IMG/VR virus record: IMGVR_UViG_3300042516_000441
Span: 1 to 24,665 of that record
Source: a virus
Strand: one strand, 5' to 3'
DNA: 24,665 nucleotides
Positions 1 through 5,956 of the stretch are shown here, in pieces. A program made the position numbers and the translations under genes. Each line of letters opens with the position of its first letter. The first letter of the stretch is position 1. The notes under the pieces were generated by a model, which made no database searches, was not told the DNA's origin, and saw only the letters and a list, made by a program, of their open reading frames with translations.

Positions 1-99
1 CATCACAGTTACTGGAATACCCTTCTTTTTCCCATATTCCTTGGCTTCTTTCTCGCCTTTTTCTGTATATGGGAACTTCTTGCTTCCTACTTGTGGCAT
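1..99 (-). CDS. Small basic phage protein, C-terminus beyond window
   Basis: A leftward reading frame begins at ATG 99 and runs off the left edge, with 33 codons visible. The SD AAGGAAA lies 6-7 bases upstream of the ATG. The product starts MPQVGSKKFPYTEKG and is lysine-rich. From memory, very short basic proteins with an MPxVGxKxFPYTxKG start are common in tailed phages, near structural or lysis genes; no function is established to my knowledge. It is the last visible member of the leftward late gene string, 9 bases after the holin-like gene. The length of the full protein cannot be judged here. Confidence 0.75.
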   Translation of the reverse strand, partial: MPQVGSKKFPYTEKGEKEAKEYGKKKGIPVTVM

Positions 100-108
100 G
101 ATATTTCC

Positions 109-312
109 TTATCGAATCATCTTAGTAGCAACAAAAGAAATGATACCGCCTACAACAGATGCGATAGCCATTCCAACGAACATACCGCCTTTAGACTTAT
201 TAGCCATCTCTAAAAGGGCTTTAATGTCTTGACGCAAGGCATGAACTTCACTCTGGAGAGCCTCAACTTGAGCTTCAAGTTTGCCAAACTCTCTTGGATC
301 AATCTCAGACAT
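109..312 (-). CDS. Coiled-coil plus single transmembrane protein, holin-like candidate
   Basis: This is a 67-residue protein. Residues about 8-38 form a heptad-rich helix (LEAQVEALQSEVHALRQDI) predicted to be a coiled coil. Residues about 42-62 form a glycine-rich hydrophobic segment (GGMFVGMAIASVVGGIISF), followed by a basic tail. A short coiled coil followed by one C-terminal membrane helix is the layout of XhlA-type and other small phage membrane proteins, and the position after the head genes suits a lysis role. The start ATG overlaps the end of the preceding gene (305-312), so it is translationally coupled. Holin function is inference from architecture only; a membrane-anchored structural or superinfection protein is also possible. 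Confidence 0.6.
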   Translation of the reverse strand: MSEIDPREFGKLEAQVEALQSEVHALRQDIKALLEMANKSKGGMFVGMAIASVVGGIISFVATKMIR

Positions 313-505
313 TTGCTACCTTTCTTGGCCTGCCAGCCTTTTTGATAGGGGTTGGGGGAGCAAGCACTAGCGGCTTATCGTTATTCTCAATTTCTTCTTG
401 TATATCAATTCTGACATAGCCTTGATGACCCTTCATGCTATCAATGTCATGTTGATGAACAAAGGTCACAGTTTGACCGCTTTGAAGACAACGATAAGTA
501 GCCAT
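305..505 (-). CDS. Small conserved phage protein with AT-hook-like tail
   Basis: This is a 66-residue protein. The N-terminus (MATYRCLQSGQTVTFVHQHDIDSM) looks like a small beta-rich domain. The C-terminal end is proline- and lysine-rich and contains KAGRPRK, resembling an AT-hook (GRP core). The ATG at 505 is preceded by GGAG with 5 bases of spacing. It is the first gene after the terminator at 516-540, so its transcription depends on read-through or on its own promoter. I do not recognise a named family. DNA or RNA binding through the GRP core is only a suggestion. Confidence 0.65.
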   Translation of the reverse strand: MATYRCLQSGQTVTFVHQHDIDSMKGHQGYVRIDIQEEIENNDKPLVLAPPTPIKKAGRPRKVANV

Positions 506-515
506 ATATTCTCCG

Positions 516-540
516 AAAAAAAGGGGGTTTTTAGCCCCCT
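516..540 (-). terminator. Intrinsic terminator of the leftward head operon
   Basis: Read on the minus strand there is a perfect GGGGG/CCCCC stem, extended by one A-T pair, with a 7-base loop CTAAAAA, directly followed by a run of seven T. It sits between the small structural gene ending at 546 and the gene starting at 505. The stem plus U-tract is a textbook rho-independent terminator, so the small genes 1-505 are probably expressed at a lower level or from another start. Confidence 0.88.
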
Positions 541-545
541 CTTTA

Positions 546-869
546 TTAGACCATGCGAGCTACAACAACACGGAGTGTTGAAGAAGCCAAGTCAACAGTA
601 GAGCCAGACTCATTCTGGATACGGAATTTAACTGTGTTTGCAGCAGAAACATAGCCTGTAACTGTCAAACCAACCAAATCCACACCCAAAGATGCGCCAA
701 TGACCATATCACCCAAGGCTACGCCAGGGATTGTGATGTCGTCTGTCTCGCCTGCGCCATCAACCAAAGAACCAGCGTCCAAAGTAGCACGAACTACCCA
801 AGTGTCGCTAAAAATTCCACGGAATTGGTCGTTACCTCTGCGAGATGTTACCGATGATGCGGTTGCCAT
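546..869 (-). CDS. Small virion-associated protein, possible head decoration
   Basis: This is a 107-residue, beta-rich protein with few charged residues after the N-terminus. The C-terminal half (ANTVKFRIQNESGSTVDLASS) has alternating hydrophobic residues typical of a beta-sandwich. The start at 869 has a strong SD, AGGAGG, 8 bases away. It lies immediately after the major capsid gene and is flanked by a terminator on each side (891-920 and 516-540). That arrangement suits a protein made in large amounts like the capsid protein. A decoration or head-completion protein is a reasonable inference; no diagnostic motif was seen. Confidence 0.65.
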   Translation of the reverse strand: MATASSVTSRRGNDQFRGIFSDTWVVRATLDAGSLVDGAGETDDITIPGVALGDMVIGASLGVDLVGLTVTGYVSAANTVKFRIQNESGSTVDLASSTLRVVVARMV

Positions 870-890
870 ATTAGATTCCTCCTAGATTAA

Positions 891-920
891 GAAAAAATCC
901 CCCCACCCGAAGGCGAGGGG
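891..920 (-). terminator. UUCG-tetraloop terminator after the major capsid gene
   Basis: On the minus strand the arm CCCCTCGCC (920-912) pairs over 9 bp, including two G-T wobbles, with GGTGGGGGG (907-899). The loop is TTCG (911-908), giving the very stable UUCG-type hairpin. An A and six T follow (897-892). It lies between the capsid stop (933) and the start of the next gene (869). It should end or attenuate leftward transcripts and protect the 3' end of capsid mRNA. Confidence 0.9.
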
Positions 921-932
921 AAAAGGCAACTA

Positions 933-1895
933 TTAGGCTGGAACTGCCAGAGCAAAAGCGCTGGAAGACAAAGCTGCACCAGTTGTAGCGGCAGTACGCA
1001 TAGCTTTCACACCATACAATGTGTCAGATGTGAACAGAGTAGCCAAGTACTCTTGTTTGTACTGAGTTTGTGAGCGAACACCAACTTGCTCAACCAGAAC
1101 CATAGAGTCCTTGTGACCCATCAAGCAGATGCGGTCAGTACCAGTATTACCAGCACCGAAATCGGCATTGCTTGTTGTGAACACGGGGATACCATACAGT
1201 TGACCGATTTCACCATTGCGGATTGCATCGCCATTACCCACAAAAGCCTGCTCTGTATAACGAGCCAAGCCCATCAAAGTGTTGCGGCTTGAGGGAGGAA
1301 TGATGAAGAAACGACCATCCATAGGAGTGTCGTTGTCGTCCAAACGCTGAATAGTGCGGCGAATAGCAGCATCAGTCAAAGCAGCGGCATTGGAGGTAGA
1401 GCTGTTATAAGCAGTAGTACCATCAGAACCGATGTAAGCCTTAGTGCTAGAAGTAGCAGTTGCATAGTCGTTTGTACCAACTGTAGCGCCATTGAAGGCA
1501 CGACCCAATTGGATCAAATCGGTATCAACTTGTTTAGCCAAAGCATAACCAGCATCGGCAGTATAGAACTGACGCAAGCTGTTCAATGCTTGTGCTTCTA
1601 CGATGTCCTCAATGAAGCGTGAGTACTCATAGTGCTTGTTAATCAAGACTTGAACTTCAGTCTCGGTGTCTGCAATCAGAGTAACGGCTGTAGAAGCCGC
1701 TTTAGCTGATGCTGAACCACGAGTAGGAGCTGGAATGTGAACTGTGTCACCTTTCTTGCCCTTGAAGTTCATCTTCATTACGATGTTTGCCAATACAAGG
1801 TTCTTCTTGTAGGCGGCAACAATTTCATCACTCCAAATCTCAGGAATGAAGGTTGCTGCGGTGGTTGTGGTTACTGCTGGGGTTGGATATGCCAT
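933..1895 (-). CDS. Major capsid protein
   Basis: This 320-residue protein has the size and composition of a phage major head protein with an HK97-type fold. The N-terminal arm is Ala/Thr-rich (AVTTTTAATFIPEIWSDEIV). It is followed by a helix of the spine type (KKNLVLANIVMKM), a loop GKKGDTVHIPAPTRG, and a long helix region (YEYSRFIEDIVEAQALNSL). The C-terminal region includes RDGxF-like FFIIPPSSRNTLM and a TLYGVKAMRTAAT end. The SD is AGGAG, 8 bases before ATG 1895. It directly follows the scaffold gene, the standard scaffold-capsid order, and is followed by a strong terminator. From memory the sequence resembles capsid proteins of environmental podoviruses; the exact subfamily (T7-like or P22-like) is not settled here. 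Confidence 0.9.
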   Translation of the reverse strand: MAYPTPAVTTTTAATFIPEIWSDEIVAAYKKNLVLANIVMKMNFKGKKGDTVHIPAPTRGSASAKAASTAVTLIADTETEVQVLINKHYEYSRFIEDIVEAQALNSLRQFYTADAGYALAKQVDTDLIQLGRAFNGATVGTNDYATATSSTKAYIGSDGTTAYNSSTSNAAALTDAAIRRTIQRLDDNDTPMDGRFFIIPPSSRNTLMGLARYTEQAFVGNGDAIRNGEIGQLYGIPVFTTSNADFGAGNTGTDRICLMGHKDSMVLVEQVGVRSQTQYKQEYLATLFTSDTLYGVKAMRTAATTGAALSSSAFALAVPA

Positions 1896-1918
1896 GATTA
1901 AATCTCCTAAAACAAATT

Positions 1919-2662
1919 TTAACGAACCCGACCTTCTGCGTATGCTGCCATGATCTCGTCACTCAAAGCATCGTATCTGTTCGGGTCTTGCATTTTCAGC
2001 CGAATAAGGTCAGCCCTACGATAAACCTTCTTTGATGACTCACCAGAACCACCTGTATCAACTGCTGCGGCTTTAAGATTCTGCTTGCGTGTAGCCTCGC
2101 TAGATGCTTCACTTTGCTGTTTCTTAACACCACGAAGTTGCTTATAAGTGCTTAACAATTCATTGGCAGAATCATAGTCATATTCAGCATCGGCTCGCTT
2201 GAACAACTCAATGCGAACAGGGCTAGATTTAACCCAGTTTGCAAAGTCCTGATCTTTAGCAATATCGCCAAAATCAGGGTGATCTTGCGCTAACCTCTGT
2301 TGAATCTGTGTCCTTTTCAATTCTAGCGTTGCTTGACGCGCGGCTACAATGTCAGGGTGACTATCAACTGTCCTTTGAACTGCCTTCTTTGGGTCTTCAA
2401 AAAAGTCAATCTCAGGCTCGTCCTGCTTAATTTGTTGTTGTTTAGACCCAAGGTTCTGTCTAATAAGTTCATCGGCTAGTTTTCTAACTTCGCCTACCTC
2501 TTGAGCCTGCTTTCCAATTAGCTTTTCAGCCTCTTGGTGCATTTTTACTATCTCATCCAGACTTTTATCCCTGTATTTCTCAGGAAGTTCTGGTTTAGAA
2601 GCAATCTTCTGCTCTTCGATTTCTAACTCACCAGGCAATTCTTTGTCATCATCAATCAACAT
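1919..2662 (-). CDS. Capsid scaffolding (assembly) protein
   Basis: This 247-residue protein is highly charged, almost wholly helical and lacks cysteine. An acidic N-terminus (MLIDDDKELPGELEIEEQ) is followed by a typical scaffold signature, LPEKYRDKSLDEIVKMHQEA then EKLIGKQAQEVGEVRKL. The Q-rich middle is a predicted coiled coil. The C-terminus is a positively charged helix (KVYRRADLIRLKMQDP) of the type that binds the inside of the coat in P22- and T7-like phages. It lies just upstream of the capsid gene in transcription order. The SD AGGAAAAAT precedes ATG 2662. The assignment rests on composition, motif and position and is fairly secure. Confidence 0.85.
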   Translation of the reverse strand: MLIDDDKELPGELEIEEQKIASKPELPEKYRDKSLDEIVKMHQEAEKLIGKQAQEVGEVRKLADELIRQNLGSKQQQIKQDEPEIDFFEDPKKAVQRTVDSHPDIVAARQATLELKRTQIQQRLAQDHPDFGDIAKDQDFANWVKSSPVRIELFKRADAEYDYDSANELLSTYKQLRGVKKQQSEASSEATRKQNLKAAAVDTGGSGESSKKVYRRADLIRLKMQDPNRYDALSDEIMAAYAEGRVR

Positions 2663-2719
2663 ATTTTTCCTTTTTCCTGCCGTTAATCGGTTGTAGGAGA
2701 TTCAACTCGGCACTATTGC

Positions 2720-2947
2720 TTATGAGTTGAGTTTGCGTTCGCTTTTTAGCTTGTCAGTATGGCTTTTCTCAAACTTGCCATGGGCAGTTGGGAAATGACC
2801 AGACCAACCTTCTAGCCGAAAAGTTGGCGCTGAGAGAGTTCGGTTGGCTGTAGCTCCGCACTCACACATTAGACTGGTTGCCTCATAATCAACCAATCTT
2901 TCTGTTCTATGTCCGTTTTCACAGACGAAATCAAACATTCTTCTCAT
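2720..2947 (-). CDS. Small FmdB-like zinc-ribbon protein
   Basis: This is a 75-residue protein. The N-terminal half is a compact zinc ribbon: DFVCENGH, then MCECG, giving a C-x4-H and C-x-C ligand set like the FmdB regulatory-type ribbons seen in many phages. The C-terminal half is basic and disordered (KFEKSHTDKLKSERKLNS). The gene overlaps the end of the upstream gene by 17 bases, so translation is probably coupled. From memory it travels with the 2931-3170 neighbour next to scaffold and capsid genes in environmental phages, pointing to a role in head assembly or nucleic-acid binding. The precise function is unknown. Confidence 0.75.
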   Translation of the reverse strand: MRRMFDFVCENGHRTERLVDYEATSLMCECGATANRTLSAPTFRLEGWSGHFPTAHGKFEKSHTDKLKSERKLNS

Positions 2948-3170
2948 TTAAGTCCTCGTAGGCTCTTTCGCTGACTTGTTTCAAGTTTTTCAGCCATGTG
3001 AGAATAGAAAGTTCACCTTTTCTAAATTGTAGACTTTTTTCGTCCTCAATTGTAGATATATTATTCAAAGGTTCAATCATATTGTCAATGTCTTCCAAAA
3101 GGTCTCTCCACCCTTCGGTAGCCATCATTGTAAATCTAGCCTCGTAATAGGCTTGCAATTCTGGGGTCAT
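2931..3170 (-). CDS. Conserved small helical phage protein in head module
   Basis: This is a 79-residue, acidic, helical protein. It begins MTPELQAYYEARFTMMATEG, continues with WRDLLEDIDNM and contains RKGELSILTWLKNLKQV. I recognise this pattern (TPEL..YYE.RF.MM...GW.DL, then F.KGELS...W) as a small protein that recurs beside scaffold/capsid genes of marine and freshwater podoviruses, but I know of no assigned function. The start ATG overlaps the preceding stop in an ATGA junction (3167-3170), and the gene overlaps the zinc-ribbon gene downstream. This tight coupling suggests the small proteins are made in matched amounts with the head proteins. Confidence 0.75.
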   Translation of the reverse strand: MTPELQAYYEARFTMMATEGWRDLLEDIDNMIEPLNNISTIEDEKSLQFRKGELSILTWLKNLKQVSERAYEDLNEKNV

Positions 3171-3442
3171 ACGGAATCTGCACCTTGAGAAGATTCAATA
3201 ACTTCTGGCTCTGGTCTAGTTTGAACAGTAACTGTATAAACCATGCCATTTTCCTCGTATGGATTGCATCCAACAAGCATCTCAGTAGCCCTATCGTGAG
3301 TCTTAAACTGACTAACTTTTAAGCAGTTATTCTCAGTAAAAAAGTCATCATTAGGGCCTGTAATTGGGAAAGATGTATTTGGAAACAACTCTTTATAGTT
3401 GCCAACTACGAAATTTCCATTGTCTAGTTTTGCAATGTCCAT
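3167..3442 (-). CDS. Phage protein of unknown function, possible tail-fibre-assembly-like
   Basis: This is a 91-residue protein with an N-terminal beta-rich part (MDIAKLDNGNFVVGNYKELF), a central cysteine pair far apart, and a C-terminal stretch NPYEENGMVYTVTVQTRPE. The last part resembles the end of short proteins that follow phage fibre genes (DUF4376/XkdW-like or chaperone-like). It directly follows the LamG protein gene (4-base gap). The SD AAAGGAT precedes ATG 3442. A role as fibre chaperone is plausible from context only. Confidence 0.6.
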   Translation of the reverse strand: MDIAKLDNGNFVVGNYKELFPNTSFPITGPNDDFFTENNCLKVSQFKTHDRATEMLVGCNPYEENGMVYTVTVQTRPEPEVIESSQGADSV

Positions 3443-3445
3443 GTT

Positions 3446-5446
3446 TTATCCTTTATCTGGGAATGCTGCTGTAGGAGCTGTAAAGTTACTTGTATAACGA
3501 GCAAAACCTTTGGTAATGCGTAAATCGTCTAAATAGCCATCATATAAATAGGTTGTATCGTAATACCCGCCAACGCAAACAAATTGACCCGAACAATTTC
3601 CTGTTGTTGTTGCAGACCCTACAGAAGTTCCATTTACATATATAGTAGATGTACCAGATGATCTAACAAGTGCAATGTGATACCAAGTACTAGTTGTTAT
3701 GACTGCGCTTGAACTTCCTAAAAAAGTACCAGCGACATTAGCAGTAATTCCACCATTTAAAGCGCCACCAGTAGCATTACCACCTTGATATATAGCAATT
3801 CCTGTTGTATATCCCGCTTTTAAACCACCTGAAGTATCTGATGTTTGTATTACGCCTCTTTGGTTAGCAGATGCAACATTATTAGAATTTAACCAAAACT
3901 CAACAGTAAAGTCACCCGTACCAAAAGCAATGTTTGGACTTGATGCTGCAACTAATCTGTCGGCTGTTGCATCAAAAGAAATTGAGCCAGTACCATACTT
4001 CTTAACGCTTGTAGAAATCTGTGCGTTACCCACAGTTTCTAAGTCGCTCATCATGGCGTTGTCTAGGATGGCGGCATTGCTAAAACTTGCTAAGAACCTT
4101 GTATTAGTAATTGCAGTCAATGGTGCTGTTGGCACAGTTAATGTTGTTCCAACACCATAAGGGTTTGAACCAATAACAAAACGAACATCGCTTAAATAAC
4201 CAGTAATTTGATTTAAGTTTGAATAAACTGCACCAATATACCAACCACCAGTTTGTGCGTTAACAGTTCCATTAAAACTTGCGGTTGCAATTCTTACACC
4301 ATTTCTAAAACCTGCAATAGTAGACCCTGTTCTTGCTATAACAAGATGCGACCATGCTCCAACTGGTGTAGCGCCCATTGGCACATTAAAATTTTCAGTA
4401 CCATTAGATTGATACGAATAAAAAGTTAAATTTCCACCTGTATCAACATAAGCATTTAACTGATAGTTGCTTTGGTCTTGGCATAAGATACTTCTATTTG
4501 ATAGTTGCGCTGGTAAATAAATCCAAAATTCAATAGCAAAATCTTGGTTGGTAAGATCCATTTGTGAACTATACGCAACCTTGAGGCTGTCACCAGTGCC
4601 ATCAAAGTACCCAGAGCCACCAATCACGCTTGTGGAGTAGGTAGATGTAGCGTTAAATGGGCTGAAGCGTTGGACGCTTACATCACCATTTCTTGTAATG
4701 GTGAAGTTGTTTGTGCTGCTGTCAATAAATCTGCTGGATTGGCAAGTCAAAACGCTTGTGCCAGAAATTGCAGTTAATGGCGTTATGCTTGGTGTAAAAG
4801 CACTTGTATAAACAGCCGTGCCTTTAACAATACGAGCATTTGAAATGTAAGCGTTGCAATAATAGTTGCTTACATCTTCAAGCCTTCTACCAACCGCAAA
4901 TGCGGATGAACTACCTATGTTTGCGCTATTTGTCCCGCTGTTTGTAAGTGCGCCATTTACAAAAAGTCTTAACGTAGTTCCAGACCTAGTTAATGCTAAA
5001 TGTGTCCAAGTATTTAACGAAAGTGTTGTACCCCATGCAGTTGCAACACCATTAACTTCAACGCCATCCCTGCTTAGGTGGATGCCAACGGCTGTTCCGC
5101 TGTTTAATGTGCTTATAAATCCATCATATAAACCAACCCACGAAACTGGGTAAACCCAACACTCAGCAGTAAAATCGCCCGTACCAAAACCAAAAGCGGC
5201 GTTTGCTGGCGCTGTTAAGTAGTCAGTTGTGCCATCAAAATAGTTTGACCAGTTACTACCATAAGGACTAAATGTGCCTTGGGTCGTATTGCCGTTGCGT
5301 GTAATCGTAAAGTTATTAGTAGATGAGTCTACAAATGTGTTGTTCTGAGCGCCATTAGTCCCATTACCATGTAACAACATAGTTACATAGTTAAACTTTG
5401 AGTCTTTTGGGTCGGCTACAGCGCCTGATTTTGATGATGCAAACAT
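3446..5446 (-). CDS. Triple LamG (concanavalin-like) virion protein
   Basis: This 666-residue protein is built of three repeated LamG/concanavalin A-like jelly-roll units. Each has the hallmark pair of a first strand (NYFDGTTDYLTAPA; GYFDGTGDSLKVAY; ISFDATADRLVAAS) followed by DFTAECWVYP, DFAIEFWIYL or DFTVEFWLNS, and later a W..L.L.R.G....F.NG strand. The units start near residues 80, 270 and 485. The first two are also preceded by the shared link DSSTNNFTITRNG. The protein is Ser/Thr/Asn/Gly-rich with almost no lysine or cysteine, like secreted or virion proteins. LamG domains bind glycans, so a role in attachment to host surface sugars is likely. The start ATG 5446 lacks a clear SD and sits 2 bases from the preceding stop, so re-initiation is probable. 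Confidence 0.85.
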   Translation of the reverse strand: MFASSKSGAVADPKDSKFNYVTMLLHGNGTNGAQNNTFVDSSTNNFTITRNGNTTQGTFSPYGSNWSNYFDGTTDYLTAPANAAFGFGTGDFTAECWVYPVSWVGLYDGFISTLNSGTAVGIHLSRDGVEVNGVATAWGTTLSLNTWTHLALTRSGTTLRLFVNGALTNSGTNSANIGSSSAFAVGRRLEDVSNYYCNAYISNARIVKGTAVYTSAFTPSITPLTAISGTSVLTCQSSRFIDSSTNNFTITRNGDVSVQRFSPFNATSTYSTSVIGGSGYFDGTGDSLKVAYSSQMDLTNQDFAIEFWIYLPAQLSNRSILCQDQSNYQLNAYVDTGGNLTFYSYQSNGTENFNVPMGATPVGAWSHLVIARTGSTIAGFRNGVRIATASFNGTVNAQTGGWYIGAVYSNLNQITGYLSDVRFVIGSNPYGVGTTLTVPTAPLTAITNTRFLASFSNAAILDNAMMSDLETVGNAQISTSVKKYGTGSISFDATADRLVAASSPNIAFGTGDFTVEFWLNSNNVASANQRGVIQTSDTSGGLKAGYTTGIAIYQGGNATGGALNGGITANVAGTFLGSSSAVITTSTWYHIALVRSSGTSTIYVNGTSVGSATTTGNCSGQFVCVGGYYDTTYLYDGYLDDLRITKGFARYTSNFTAPTAAFPDKG

Positions 5447-5447
5447 A

Positions 5448-5948
5448 TTATTGCGTGTAGTTTTGACCTAATGTTGCACCATACCAAGATGTTCCATCAC
5501 TAAAGAATGAAAAGATATCTTGTTTGCTTGCAGTACCAGTAACAGTAGGTGCAGTAGCTCCTGCCCAATTTACTGTTGACCAAGTAACAGATCGAGAGCC
5601 AGTACCATCTTGACGCAAGATAATGATGAATGACTTTCCTGCTGCGGCAGTAGGCATAGTGATTGTTGCATTGCCTGTCAAAGTCAAAATCTGTACTGTT
5701 CCGTTAGCCAAAGATACTGTGATTGCTGTGCCTGTGTTGGCAGTATAAGCAGTCTCTGTATAGTTGGTAACTGTTGGGTTTGTCAGAGTCTTATTAGTAA
5801 GCGTCTGAGTTGCAGAAGTACTAACAAGATCAGCAGAGTTAAGCTGAGAACCAGTAGGTAAATTTACTGTATCTCCAGATGCAATCTCACCCAACGAGGT
5901 TACATCTGTACCCGTATAAATTGATTTGACAAGGTTAACGACAGCCAT
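5448..5948 (-). CDS. Beta-structured fibre-associated virion protein
   Basis: This is a 166-residue, Thr/Ser/Ala-rich protein. The middle carries the repetitive phage-fibre linker SATQTLTNKTLTNPTVTNY. The C-terminal domain (NGTVQILTLTGNATITMPTA, then FIIILRQDGTGSRSVTW) is typical of short phage tail-fibre or head-fibre tips, ending in a YGATLGQNYT-like strand. The start at 5948 has GAGGT as SD. It lies between the collagen-like protein gene and the LamG protein gene and shares their composition, so all three probably form one appendage. Confidence 0.75.
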   Translation of the reverse strand: MAVVNLVKSIYTGTDVTSLGEIASGDTVNLPTGSQLNSADLVSTSATQTLTNKTLTNPTVTNYTETAYTANTGTAITVSLANGTVQILTLTGNATITMPTAAAGKSFIIILRQDGTGSRSVTWSTVNWAGATAPTVTGTASKQDIFSFFSDGTSWYGATLGQNYTQ

Positions 5949-5956
5949 AAATTACC

